Shown here: positions 42,403-50,604 of the stretch, piece after piece | How the letters are laid out: each line of letters opens with the position of its first letter | How positions within the stretch are numbered: the first letter of the stretch is position 1 | DNA from: Helicobacter saguini | Lineage (GTDB): Bacteria > Campylobacterota > Campylobacteria > Campylobacterales > Helicobacteraceae | Direction: 5' to 3' | Assembly: GCF_000762875.2 (NCBI RefSeq) | Contig: NZ_JRMP02000008.1 | Span: 1-64,000, forward strand | DNA: 64,000 bases | Notes under the pieces: generated by a model | Databases searched by the model: none | Told to the model about the DNA's origin: nothing | Seen by the model: the letters and a program-made list of their open reading frames with translations, nothing else | Translations under genes and position numbers: made by a program

Positions 42403-42584
42403 GCTTTGAATTATAATTGCAAAAATCCACCAAAAATATCACAATTCTATCTAAAAATTTAAGAATAATAGCAATATTTTAGTGTGGTGATATATATCAC
42501 AAATTTTTTAGGTAATTGATTGTGGATTCTAGCCTTATTTATATTTAATGTTGTATTGGTATTTTAAAAAGTAATATTTTAAGA

Positions 42585-42800
42585 TTATATTTTTTTGTTT
42601 TCTTGTCTAACATTAGTTATACTTTTTCCACCAAGTCCGTAATTGTCCGTATCAATTTCATCTATTATGACCACACTTGAAGCCTTGTTTTTATTTAAGA
42701 CTTTGGCTAAAAGTTCTGTTACACCATCTATCAAAGCTTCTTTTTGTTCTTTGGTAGGCTCTCCGTTTTCTTTTGTGATTCTAATATTAACAAATGGCAT
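42585..42800 (-). CDS. 4-oxalocrotonate tautomerase-family enzyme (DmpI-like)
   Basis: The 71-residue protein has the tautomerase start MPFVNIRITKENGEPTKEQK, whose Pro2 becomes the catalytic N-terminal amine after Met removal. The conserved helix (KEALIDGVTELLAKVLNKN) and the VVIIDEIDTDNYGLGGKS strand with its Gly-Gly turn follow. Helicobacter pylori has a structurally characterised DmpI homologue, with no known catabolic pathway around it, as here. The protein forms hexamers in the family. The physiological substrate is unknown. GGAGCAAAT before the ATG is a good ribosome site. It stands as a single gene. Confidence 0.92.
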   Translation of the reverse strand: MPFVNIRITKENGEPTKEQKEALIDGVTELLAKVLNKNKASSVVIIDEIDTDNYGLGGKSITNVRQENKKI

Positions 42801-42913
42801 ATTTGCTCCTTAGTGTCTTAATTTTTATTGGAAATTTCATCAAATTTCCAATATTTTGTAAGAAAATTGTGAGTTTTTGGTAAATAATAAATTGCACTTT
42901 TATAGTATCTAAC

Positions 42914-44071
42914 TCACACCTTAACTTTTTCAACAAGCTTTAAATTAAAGCCGCTAAGGGCGGTGTATTCATTTTTATTGCTAGATAAAAGGCGAAAATT
43001 TTTGATATTCAAAAGTCGCAAAATCTGCGCACCCACGCCAAAGCTTTTCACATGCTCCATGTTTTTGGCTGAATCTAGCAAGTCATTTTGCAAAAATATC
43101 AAATATCCGCCATCTTTTTGTAGCTTTTTTACAGCGCGAAGTAAGGCGTCATAATCCTTTTCATTACTTAGCAAATCAATATCGCTTCTAATTGCGTGAA
43201 ATTTCACAAATGGCGAACTTTTATCACTTTTAGATTCTATAACTTTTTTTCCTTTTTGTTTAGAATCTACTAACTTAGAATCTTTACTACTTTTAGATTC
43301 TATAACTTTCTTACCTTTTGTGCTAGTGGCAAGATTAGAATCTAAATCCCCAAAACAAAATGTCGTATGAATGCGTCCCAAATGGTCTTTAAACTCCATT
43401 TTTATAGAATCCGCGCCCATAAATTTCACCTTTTGATGCGAGATTTCGCTCACTAGATTCTCATAATTAAGCCGATATTGAATAATGTCGCTCACATACA
43501 AAATTTTAAGATTGTATTTTTTGCTAAAATCAAGCAAGAATTTGTCGCCGCGCCTTGCCATTGTGCCATCTTTTTTCATAATCTCACAAATGACTGCAAT
43601 GGGCAAAACCCCAGCCAGACGGCAAATATCAACCCCAGCCTCAGTGTGCCCTGTCCGCACAAGCACGCCACCCTCCTTTGCAATAAGCGGAAAAATGTGA
43701 CCAGGTCGCACAAAATCCTGCGGCGTGGCGTTTTCCTTACACATTAGGCGAATTGTCATATCGCGCTCGTAAGCTGAAATGCCCGTTTTGGCGTCACGTG
43801 CGTCAATTGAAATGGTAAAAGCCGTCTCGTGATTGCTACTATTGTGCCGCACCATCGGGGGTAAATCAAGCTTACGCGCAATCTCATTTGTGACGCAAAC
43901 GCAGATTAGCCCGCAAGCCTCTTGCGCCATAAAATTGATTTTTTGCGGCGTGGAAAAAATGCCCGCCATGACCAAATCGCCCTCATTTTCCCTATCCTCA
44001 TCGTCCATTATGATAATCATTTCGCCTTTTTTTATGGCTTCGATGGCGTCCTCTACGCGTTTTTTATACAT
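42914..44071 (-). CDS. ribBA: 3,4-dihydroxy-2-butanone 4-phosphate synthase with a degenerate second domain (RibBA-type)
   Basis: The first 200 residues are a complete DHBP synthase: IIMDDEDRENEGDLVMAG, the YERDMTIRLMC region, RPGHIFPLIAKEGGVLVRTG, HTEAGVDICRLAG and CEIMKKDGTMARRGD. It makes the four-carbon riboflavin precursor from ribulose 5-phosphate. The C-terminal region (about 210-385) aligns in layout with GTP cyclohydrolase II (FKDHLGRIHTTFCFGD). It lacks the zinc-binding Cys cluster and catalytic stretch, and carries DSK/ESK linkers (KKVIESKSSKDSK). A degenerate second domain is usual in Helicobacter, which keeps a separate RibA. Confidence 0.92.
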   Translation of the reverse strand: MYKKRVEDAIEAIKKGEMIIIMDDEDRENEGDLVMAGIFSTPQKINFMAQEACGLICVCVTNEIARKLDLPPMVRHNSSNHETAFTISIDARDAKTGISAYERDMTIRLMCKENATPQDFVRPGHIFPLIAKEGGVLVRTGHTEAGVDICRLAGVLPIAVICEIMKKDGTMARRGDKFLLDFSKKYNLKILYVSDIIQYRLNYENLVSEISHQKVKFMGADSIKMEFKDHLGRIHTTFCFGDLDSNLATSTKGKKVIESKSSKDSKLVDSKQKGKKVIESKSDKSSPFVKFHAIRSDIDLLSNEKDYDALLRAVKKLQKDGGYLIFLQNDLLDSAKNMEHVKSFGVGAQILRLLNIKNFRLLSSNKNEYTALSGFNLKLVEKVKV

Positions 44072-44140
44072 TTTTTGTGCCTTTTGTGTCGTTAATGTTA
44101 CATTTTTTTGGTTATTTTTGTGAAATTATAGCTTTTTTAT

Positions 44141-44169
44141 TTGACTTTTAAGCAAAATTATGGTATAGT
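44141..44169 (+). promoter_or_regulatory. Sigma-70 promoter of tRNA-Gln
   Basis: TTGACT (44141-44146) and TATAGT (44164-44169) are separated by 17 bp, the ideal spacing, about 40 bp before the tRNA. The sequence matches the vegetative consensus well. Confidence 0.7.
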
Positions 44170-44209
44170 TTGCGTTTTTATTTGTTCTTTGAATTAGATT
44201 GTTTCTTGT

Positions 44210-44284
44210 TGGAGTATCGCCAAGCGGTAAGGCAGCAGGTTTTGGTCCTGCCATTCCGAGGTTCGAATCCTTGTACTCCAGCCA
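44210..44284 (+). tRNA. trnQ: tRNA-Gln (anticodon TTG)
   Basis: The acceptor stem TGGAGTA pairs with TACTCCA. The T arm has GTTCGAATC, and the anticodon loop TTTTGGT shows anticodon TTG between stems GCAGG and CCTGC. The discriminator G and CCA are encoded. All arms close correctly. Confidence 0.97.
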
Positions 44285-44516
44285 TTTTTAAGCATTATTT
44301 TATTAACAATTTATTTTTTTTAAGCAATATTTTTAGTTTTTAGAATCTTTTGTGTGATTTTGTAACATTAGATTCTAATATTTTAGCGGCTTTATGTTTT
44401 ACAAAGACGTTTAAAGCGGCTTTTTATAATCGCAATTTTTGTAGTAACTTTTTATAATTGCGATTGTTTAAAGTGGCTTTTTGTAGTTGTAAATTGTTTT
44501 AAAGCGAGTTTTATAT

Positions 44517-44593
44517 CGCGGGGTAGAACAGCCAGGTAGTTCGTTGGGCTCATAACCCAAAGGTCGTGGGTTCAAATCCCTCCTCCGCAACCA
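44517..44593 (+). tRNA. Initiator tRNA-fMet (anticodon CAT)
   Basis: The anticodon loop CTCATAA carries CAT and is flanked by three G-C pairs (GGG/CCC) in the anticodon stem. The acceptor end has the C1-A72 mismatch (CGCGGGG against CTCCGCA). Both are the hallmarks of initiator rather than elongator tRNA-Met. CCA is encoded. Confidence 0.96.
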
Positions 44594-44742
44594 AAATGTA
44601 TACATTACAAGAAATATAGACAGCATTGCTTAAAATTGAAATTTCATGGGTAAAAATATATTATTTCTATATTTAGATTCTTAAACTTCAACAAAATTTA
44701 TATAGAATTTTGGTTTATTTTATTTTTGGATTTTTAAACATT

Positions 44743-45753
44743 ATGAATTATTGGAATGAAATTTATTCGCATTTTAGTCCCATTGCCTTTGAAATCTTTG
44801 GAATCAAGGTGCATTGGTATGGTATGGCGTATGTTGCTGCGCTGCTCATTGCGTATTTTAGTGCGAAGTATTTTGCCCGCACTATGCCACGTTTTAAGCA
44901 TTTGCAAGGCGAGCTGATTGATAGCTACTTTTTTTGGTGTGAGATTGGCGTTGTCGTGGGCGCGCGCTTTGGCTATCTGCTAATTTACACCGATGATGCG
45001 GCTTACTATCTTACGCAGCCCTGGCAGGCGTTTAATCCTTATATTGACGGCGAGTTTGTCGGTATCGCTGGGATGAGCTATCATGGCGCGGTCTTTGGCT
45101 TTTTGCTGGCGTCATTTGTGTTTAGCTATGTGCGGCGTGTGAGTATTCTCTCGCTCCTTGACTTGATTGCCCTTAGCGTGCCGCTGGCGTATATTTTTGG
45201 GCGGCTGGGGAATTTTCTTAATAAGGAGCTTTATGGGCGCGTTATTACGAATGAAAATTGGCAGTTTTTGGGAATTTATGTTGAGGGCGCGATTCGCTAT
45301 CCTAGTCAGCTAATTGAGGGCTTTTTGGAGGGCTTTGTGGTCTTTTTTGTCGTGTATTTTGCTGCTAAGAAAGTACGCACACAAGGGCTTTTGATAGTCG
45401 TGTATGCCTTTGCGTATGGTGTGGCAAGATTTATTGCGGAGTATTTTAGGCAGCCAGATAGCCAAATGGGCGTGTATTTTTTGAATCTATCTATGGGGCA
45501 GATTCTAAGTGTGGTTATGATGCTAGTTGCAGTTATATTATTAGTAATTATTAAAAGGAAAAGTTATGGAAATTCTAATAATTTTGAATGTGGGACGTGG
45601 AAATTTGGGATGAGAGATTCTAAGTTAGATTCTAATTTGGATTCTAATTTGGTTTCTAAGGAAACTAAGTCGCAAGATTCTATAAAATCTAACTCGCAAG
45701 TTATAGAATCTAAAAAGTCTAAAAAACATAATAAAGGAAAAAATAATGTTTGA
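44743..45753 (+). CDS. lgt: Prolipoprotein diacylglyceryl transferase
   Basis: The start is placed at ATG 44743 (MNYWNEIYSHFSPIAFEIFG), matching Helicobacter Lgt starts; the frame is open upstream to a TTG with no better ribosome site. The product has seven membrane spans and VHWYGMAYVAALLIAYF. The Lgt signature region is GRLGNFLNKELYGRV, and catalytic residues lie in GMSYHGAVFGFLLASFVFSY and the RQPDSQMG loop. It transfers diacylglycerol from phosphatidylglycerol to the lipobox Cys of prelipoproteins. The last 45 residues are a soluble Ser/Lys/Asp tail with repeated LDSN and ESK units, absent in other Lgt proteins. It overlaps the next gene by 8 nt. Confidence 0.94.
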   Translation: MNYWNEIYSHFSPIAFEIFGIKVHWYGMAYVAALLIAYFSAKYFARTMPRFKHLQGELIDSYFFWCEIGVVVGARFGYLLIYTDDAAYYLTQPWQAFNPYIDGEFVGIAGMSYHGAVFGFLLASFVFSYVRRVSILSLLDLIALSVPLAYIFGRLGNFLNKELYGRVITNENWQFLGIYVEGAIRYPSQLIEGFLEGFVVFFVVYFAAKKVRTQGLLIVVYAFAYGVARFIAEYFRQPDSQMGVYFLNLSMGQILSVVMMLVAVILLVIIKRKSYGNSNNFECGTWKFGMRDSKLDSNLDSNLVSKETKSQDSIKSNSQVIESKKSKKHNKGKNNV

Positions 45754-46003
45754 ATATTTAGAATATTTTTATAATTTTATTAGATTTTTTGATATTTTAA
45801 AATTTGGAATCTTTGCTGGTGGATTTGAAATCTTTGGGCTAAAAGTGTGGGATTTTAGCGCCCCATTTTCATATTTTGAAGTGTTTTCTAGCGCATTTGT
45901 GATATGCGGGAGCTTTTATTTGATATATTTGTGGCTGGCAAAAAAGGCTAAAAGGTTGGAATCTAGCGGTAATTTAGATAAAGATTCTAAGGATAATAAG
46001 TGA
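45746..46003 (+). CDS. Small membrane protein of unknown function between lgt and nadD
   Basis: The 85-residue frame starts within the end of lgt (AAAGGA upstream) and its TGA overlaps the GTG of the next gene, so it is part of an lgt-nadD-rsfS operon. An aromatic, Phe-rich N-terminal half is followed by one clear membrane span (FSSAFVICGSFYLIYLWLA) and a basic, DSK-bearing tail. The position and tight coupling support a real gene. I know no family for it. It may be an accessory membrane protein specific to this lineage. Confidence 0.65.
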   Translation: MFEYLEYFYNFIRFFDILKFGIFAGGFEIFGLKVWDFSAPFSYFEVFSSAFVICGSFYLIYLWLAKKAKRLESSGNLDKDSKDNK

Positions 46004-47106
46004 GTTTTATAGTGGCTTTTATGGAATCTAAAAATGGAATTTTTATGCAAAAAAGTTATAAAAATAATAATGTTATAAAATCTAGAACTTTGAGTAAAGA
46101 TTCTAAAAGTTATAAAATTTATAAGGATTCTAATATTTCTAATAATTTTGGCAAAAAAGTTAGCAAGTTAGATTCTAATATTAGCAATAATTTATGCGAA
46201 AAAGTTAGTAATTTAGATTCTAAAGATTCTAATATTTCTAATAATTCTTTAGATTCTAAAAATTACGATATTTCTAATAAAAATTATAAAAAAATTGCAA
46301 TTTTTGGAGGTAGCTTTTCTCCCATTCATAATGGACATATTGAAATGGTAAAACTTGCTTTAAAAAAACTAGATATTGATAAACTAATAATCTTGCCAAC
46401 TTTTCAAAATCCTTTAAAAGATTCTAGCATTTTTAGCCCACAAACTCGCTTAGAATGGGTAAAGGAAGTTTTTTTAGATTCTAATATTATGGACACTAAA
46501 GATTCTAAAGAAAACATAGAATCTAGATTCTATAAAAATAACGAAATTACTAATTTAGATTCTAAAAAATTAGAAAATATAGAATCTAATAGCAAAGATT
46601 CTAACCTAACGCCCGTTTTTTTGGAATCTATCGCAAAAAAGATTCTAATAAGCGATTATGAAATAGCACAAAATAGGGCAGTTGCAAGTATAGAATCAAT
46701 ACTGCATTTTAAAAATCTTTACAACGCAAAAAAGATTTATTTTTTAATCGGTGGCGATAATTTATTTCAATTACCAAAATGGAAAGATTTTGAGAAACTT
46801 AAAAAAGTTACAGAATTTGTAGTTTTTACGCGAAAAGATTCTATAAATTTAAATTCTCCTTGCGGGGAAAAAATAGATTTGCAACATATAGAATCTAAGA
46901 GGCAAGATTCTAAAAAAAATATAGAATCTAATCAAAAAGATTCTAAAAAATATTACGATTTTGCTAATAAACACAATATAAAAATTACACTTTTAGATTT
47001 TAATTTTAACATTTCATCTACTGAAATTAGAAAAAATATAGAATCTAATATTGATTTTATCCCACAAAAAGTTAGAGATTCTGTAATTTTAGAAATAAAC
47101 AAGTGA
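46000..47106 (+). CDS. nadD: Nicotinate-nucleotide adenylyltransferase with a long low-complexity N-terminus
   Basis: The catalytic domain begins near residue 95 with KKIAIFGGSFSPIHNGHIEM, the nucleotidyltransferase HxGH motif. LPTFQNPLKD, FLIGGDNLFQLPKW and the closing ISSTEIRKNI follow. It makes deamido-NAD from nicotinate mononucleotide and ATP. Typical NadD is near 180-210 residues; this is 368. The first 95 residues are almost pure Asn/Ser/Lys/Asp repeats (DSNISNN units), and three more such blocks interrupt the core at about 165-205 and 285-325. The start is GTG 46000, overlapping the previous stop; a later ATG (46021) is equally possible. Essential enzymes rarely carry this much inserted linker. 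Confidence 0.9.
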   Translation: MSFIVAFMESKNGIFMQKSYKNNNVIKSRTLSKDSKSYKIYKDSNISNNFGKKVSKLDSNISNNLCEKVSNLDSKDSNISNNSLDSKNYDISNKNYKKIAIFGGSFSPIHNGHIEMVKLALKKLDIDKLIILPTFQNPLKDSSIFSPQTRLEWVKEVFLDSNIMDTKDSKENIESRFYKNNEITNLDSKKLENIESNSKDSNLTPVFLESIAKKILISDYEIAQNRAVASIESILHFKNLYNAKKIYFLIGGDNLFQLPKWKDFEKLKKVTEFVVFTRKDSINLNSPCGEKIDLQHIESKRQDSKKNIESNQKDSKKYYDFANKHNIKITLLDFNFNISSTEIRKNIESNIDFIPQKVRDSVILEINK

Positions 47107-47119
47107 TAAAAGGACAAAA

Positions 47120-47485
47120 ATGAGCGATACAAAAGAGCAACAATTTACGAAAAAAGTTCTAGATTCTATAATCGAGATTTTGGATAGCAAAAAGGCAAGT
47201 GATATAAATGTGTTAGACTTGCAAGGAAAGGGCTATATATCGCAGTTTGTGGTGATTGCCACTTCTATGGCTGGCAAGCATTCTTTGGCGCTTTTAGAGT
47301 ATTTAAAAGAGGGCTTAAAGCCGCTGGGTGCGAAGTTTTACGCCGTTGATGATAGTAGTGAGGACTGGATAATTATTGATTTGGGCGAAATTATGGTGCA
47401 TATTTTCACGGAAAATCATCGAAATAAATACAATTTAGACGAATTTTTAGAGAAAAATTTTAAAGATTCTATAAAAAATGATTAA
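47120..47485 (+). CDS. rsfS: Ribosomal silencing factor RsfS
   Basis: The 121-residue protein has the RsfS core: VLDLQGKGYISQFVVIATSM, the helix SLALLEYLKEGLKPLGAKFY, and EDWIIIDLGEIMVHIFTENH with the conserved Trp and His-Ile-Phe stretch. RsfS binds L14 on the large subunit and blocks subunit joining under starvation. It follows nadD by about 13 bp, a pairing seen in very many bacteria, with AAAAGGAC before the ATG. No oddities were seen. Confidence 0.95.
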   Translation: MSDTKEQQFTKKVLDSIIEILDSKKASDINVLDLQGKGYISQFVVIATSMAGKHSLALLEYLKEGLKPLGAKFYAVDDSSEDWIIIDLGEIMVHIFTENHRNKYNLDEFLEKNFKDSIKND

Positions 47486-47802
47486 AATCCGCTTTTTTAT
47501 ATCCTAAATTATAGAATCTATAAAAAAATGTTTCTTTTTTCTACAATTTATTATTTTTTGGGGGTTTAGATTCTTAAAAACATTCAAAAATGTAAAAAGT
47601 TTGGTAGAATTTCAATTAACATAATCTTATGAATATAAAAATTTTTGTGAAATTTAGTTATGAATCTTGTTAAGTTGTAACACTTTTTTATGGCTAAAAA
47701 TGAGAATGTGTAGTTTTTATACATTTTAGGGTTATGTTAAAATGCAAAATGCGATTTAGATTCTATAGAAATATAGAATCTTTAGAATTAACGTAGTAAG
47801 TG

Positions 47803-47947
47803 GATTCTAAATTCTAGTATTTTAAATATATTTTGCAAAAACCTTTTTCCCTGCGACGTGAGACTAGCCTTTTTGGCTGTCGCAACTAGCAGGGGAAAAG
47901 TTTTTGTGAAGGATAACGTGGAAGACGAATTTCATTGTTGAAAGGAG
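47803..47947 (+). promoter_or_regulatory. Leader element of the por locus, form with an inserted hairpin
   Basis: It carries the same blocks as the GMC leader (GATTCTAAATTCTAGTATTT, TTTTGCAAAA, then GAAGACGAATTT and ATTGTTGAAAGGAG). Between GCAAAA and GAAGACG it has an extra segment of about 90 bp whose core is CTTTTTCCCTGC (47843-47854) and GCAGGGGAAAAG (47889-47900). Inside is an AGCC/GGCT stem-loop. The right end supplies the porG ribosome site. The rest of the gap (47486-47802) shows only AT-rich DNA with AGATTCT copies. Confidence 0.75.
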
Positions 47948-47952
47948 ATGAT

Positions 47953-48513
47953 ATGTTAGAGATTAGATGGCATAGCAGGGCTGGGCAAGGCGCGGTAACC
48001 GGCGCTAAGGGCTTGGCTGATGTGATTGCTGGTATCGGCAAGGAAGTGCAGGCGTTTGCGACTTATGGCTCGGCGAAACGTGGTGCGACTATGGCGGCGT
48101 TTGATAGGTTTGATGATACGCCGATTTTAAATCACGAGAAGTATATGGAGCCTGATTATGTGCTAGTGATTGACCCGGGGCTTACATTTATCGCGGACAT
48201 TTTTGAGAATGAGAAGCCTACGACAAAATACATCATCACCACGCATTTAAGCAAGGATGAGCTGATTGAAAAAAAGCCTGAGCTTAAAAGCCGCGAGTTG
48301 TATATCCTAGATTGCATTAAGATTTCGCTTGACTGCTTGGGTAAGCCGATACCAAATGCGCCGATGCTTGGGGCTTTTATAAAGATTTCTGGGCTTCTTG
48401 GTATTGAGGATTTTAAGGAGGCGTTTAAAAAGGTTTTGGGTAAGAAATTGCCACAAAAAATTATCGATGCAAATATGCTAGCTATTCAGCGTGCGTATGA
48501 CGAGGTAAAATAG
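47953..48513 (+). CDS. porG: Pyruvate:flavodoxin oxidoreductase, gamma subunit
   Basis: ATG 47953 is chosen because AAAGGAG lies seven bases upstream and the protein then begins MLEIRWHSRAGQGAVTGAKG, the usual start of gamma subunits. At 186 residues it also has VQAFATYGSAKRGATMAAFD and an ILDCIKISLDCLGKPIPNAP stretch. It is the smallest domain of the four-subunit enzyme that oxidises pyruvate to acetyl-CoA and CO2 and reduces flavodoxin. In Helicobacter this enzyme replaces pyruvate dehydrogenase and is essential and oxygen-sensitive. It is the first gene of the por locus and follows the long shared leader element. Confidence 0.93.
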   Translation: MLEIRWHSRAGQGAVTGAKGLADVIAGIGKEVQAFATYGSAKRGATMAAFDRFDDTPILNHEKYMEPDYVLVIDPGLTFIADIFENEKPTTKYIITTHLSKDELIEKKPELKSRELYILDCIKISLDCLGKPIPNAPMLGAFIKISGLLGIEDFKEAFKKVLGKKLPQKIIDANMLAIQRAYDEVK

Positions 48514-48550
48514 TTTATAGAATCTAGATTCTGTGTTTAAAGGATAGATA

Positions 48551-48964
48551 ATGGAAAATACAAATAATAATGGTTGGAATGACTTACTACCCGGGGCTGT
48601 CGTATTCCCCTTTGAATCAAGCGTAAATGGCGAGGAAAATGTCGCAAATCATCAAGAAAATCGCGCCTACACAAATGGCAGTATGTATACCCAAAGTGTC
48701 GCGCACTGGCGAACGATAAAGCCTGTGTATAACACAAATCACTGCATAAATTGCTATCAGTGTTGGGTTTATTGCCCTGATAGCTCCATTTTGGTGCGTG
48801 ATGAGAAAATGAAGGGCGTTGATTACAAGCACTGCAAGGGCTGTGGCGTGTGCGCTGAAGTGTGTCCTACTAATCCTAAGTCGCTTATTATGTTCCAAGA
48901 TTTTATGACGACTGAAGACGCCATAAAAGAGTGGCCAGCGAAAGAAAAAAAGGTAAAGGAGTAG
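48551..48964 (+). CDS. porD: Pyruvate:flavodoxin oxidoreductase, delta (ferredoxin-like) subunit
   Basis: The 137-residue protein carries two [4Fe-4S] cluster motifs, HCINCYQCWVYCPDSS and CKGCGVCAEVCPTNP, as in delta subunits. The N-terminal 50 residues match the Helicobacter PorD layout (GAVVFPFESSVNGEEN). It relays electrons from the thiamine-diphosphate site toward flavodoxin. AAAGGATAGATA precedes the ATG. It lies 37 bp after porG, and porA follows its stop after 3 bp, so the three genes form an operon. Confidence 0.94.
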   Translation: MENTNNNGWNDLLPGAVVFPFESSVNGEENVANHQENRAYTNGSMYTQSVAHWRTIKPVYNTNHCINCYQCWVYCPDSSILVRDEKMKGVDYKHCKGCGVCAEVCPTNPKSLIMFQDFMTTEDAIKEWPAKEKKVKE

Positions 48965-48967
48965 AAA

Positions 48968-50197
48968 ATGGCGAAAGTTTATGATTTACACGAAGTGGAA
49001 GTGTGGGATGGTAACACAGCGGCAAGCCATGCCCTGCGACAAGCGCAAATCGATGTGGTAGCGGCATATCCTATCACGCCATCTACGCCGATTGTGCAAA
49101 ATTATGGGACTTTTATTAGCAATGGATATATTGATGGTGAGTTTGTGCTTGTGGAATCTGAACATGCGGCAATGAGTGGCTGCGTAGGTGCGGCAGCAGC
49201 TGGTGGGCGTGTGGCGACTGCGACTAGCTCTCAAGGGTTGGCTTTGATGGTTGAGGTGCTTTATCAGGCAAGTGGTATGCGTTTGCCGATTGTATTAAAT
49301 CTTGTCAATCGCGCCCTTGCTTCGCCTTTAAATATTCATGGCGACCACGCTGATATGTATCTTTGCCGTGATGCTGGGTGGATTCAGCTTTGCACTTGTA
49401 ATCCACAAGAGGCTTACGACTTTAACCTTATGGCGTTTAAAATCGCTGAAGATTATGATGTGCGCATTCCTACTATTGTAAATCAAGATGGCTTTCTAAG
49501 TTCGCACACCGCGCAAAATGTCCGCCCTTTAAGCGATGCTGATGCCTATAACTTTATCGGCGAATATAAGGTCAAAAATTCGCTTTTAGATTTTAGTAAG
49601 CCTGTCACTTATGGAGCGCAAGCAGAAGAGGACTGGCACTACGAGCATAAGGCGCAATTAAATGCGGCGATTATGGAATCTATAAAGGTTATAGAGCGTG
49701 TGTTTAAAGAGTTTAAGGATAAAACGGGGCGTGAGTATCATCCTGTAATGACTTATGATATGGATGATGCGGATGTGGCTATCTTTGCAATCGGTACAAG
49801 TGCGGAATCTGCGCGTGTGGCGGCGAAAAAAATGCGTGAAAATGGCGTAAAAGCTGGTGTTGTAACAATTCACGTCTTACGCCCTTTTCCATATATTGAG
49901 CTAGGCAATGCACTGAAAAATGTGAAAGCTGTGGCAATTATGGATAAATCTTCACCTGCTGGGGCTATGGGAAATATGTTTAATGAAGTAGGCACTGCGA
50001 TTTATCAAGCAAATCTAGGCAATGATAAGAAGCCTATTTTATCAAACTATATCTATGGTTTGGGTGAGCGGGATTTGACAATTCGCGAGATTATGGATAT
50101 TTATAAAGAGCTAGATTCTAATGCTAAGGCTGGGAAACTAACGCACAAGGCACAGCAGTGGATAGGGCTTAGAGGCGCAAAACTTAGCTATTTTTAG
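48968..50197 (+). CDS. porA: Pyruvate:flavodoxin oxidoreductase, alpha subunit
   Basis: The 409-residue protein begins with the alpha-subunit TPP-enzyme pattern: AQIDVVAAYPITPSTPIVQN, EHAAMSGCVGAAAAGGRVAT and TSSQGLALMVEVLYQASGMR. RALASPLNIHGDHADMYLCR follows, and a C-terminal domain contains VVTIHVLRPFPYIELGNALK. This subunit binds pyruvate together with PorB. GGAG two codons before the ATG overlaps the porD stop. The gene is normal in length. The next gene of the complex, porB, is separated by an unusual 407-bp gap. Confidence 0.95.
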   Translation: MAKVYDLHEVEVWDGNTAASHALRQAQIDVVAAYPITPSTPIVQNYGTFISNGYIDGEFVLVESEHAAMSGCVGAAAAGGRVATATSSQGLALMVEVLYQASGMRLPIVLNLVNRALASPLNIHGDHADMYLCRDAGWIQLCTCNPQEAYDFNLMAFKIAEDYDVRIPTIVNQDGFLSSHTAQNVRPLSDADAYNFIGEYKVKNSLLDFSKPVTYGAQAEEDWHYEHKAQLNAAIMESIKVIERVFKEFKDKTGREYHPVMTYDMDDADVAIFAIGTSAESARVAAKKMRENGVKAGVVTIHVLRPFPYIELGNALKNVKAVAIMDKSSPAGAMGNMFNEVGTAIYQANLGNDKKPILSNYIYGLGERDLTIREIMDIYKELDSNAKAGKLTHKAQQWIGLRGAKLSYF

Positions 50198-50202
50198 CCA
50201 AA

Positions 50203-50329
50203 GGAGATTCGTCTTCCGTTTGGATTTTGAATTTTCTTTTTCCCTGCCTCGTTGCGACAGACGTTTTAGTCTAGTCTCACTCGCAGGGAAAAAGGAAAAT
50301 CCAAACTACACGCAAAATACTAGAATCTA
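50203..50329 (-). repeat. Inverted copy of the por-leader repeat between porA and porB
   Basis: Read on the minus strand it gives TAGATTCTAGTATTTTGC, a hairpin core, then GGAAGACGAATCTCC, the same block order as the porG leader. The core arms CTTTTTCCCTGC (50236-50247) and GCAGGGAAAAAG (50283-50294) are perfectly complementary. They are enclosed by GTTTGGATTTT (50218-50228) and AAAATCCAAAC (50296-50306). It lies directly after the porA stop. Confidence 0.8.
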
Positions 50330-50471
50330 TACACTCACCAACGCTTGTTTAGATTCTAACGTTCTTTAACATTTATAGAATCTAGATTCTATCCATCACT
50401 TTAAAAGTGTGCGTTTTTAGAATCTAGATTCTATTCTCCCTATTTTTTCCTTACCTTAATGGTAAGTGGGA

Positions 50472-50528
50472 TTCCCCCCTCCCTGATTTATATTAATATT
50501 TGGGGGGGGGGGGTTAGGGGGTGGGTAT
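50472..50528. repeat. CCCCCCTCC/G-rich repeat with a G12 tract between porA and porB
   Basis: ATTCCCCCCTCC is followed after a short AT stretch by G12 (50502-50513) and TTAGGGGGTGGGTA. The same outer blocks occur inside the 908-residue glycosyltransferase gene at 57216-57260, where a perfect CCCCTCC/GGAGGGG hairpin replaces the G tract. The tract is 90 bp before porB and lies in untranslated DNA. Confidence 0.7.
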
Positions 50529-50604
50529 ATTTTAGAAAAGTGAAATATATTATAGAATCTAAAAAAGATTCTAAAAAACAAATTTTATGCAAAAAGGATA
50601 GAAA

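Noticed and set aside
47935-47952. Upstream start for porG at 47935
   Set aside because: It lies inside the leader repeat and before the AAAGGAG site; ATG 47953 fits the family.
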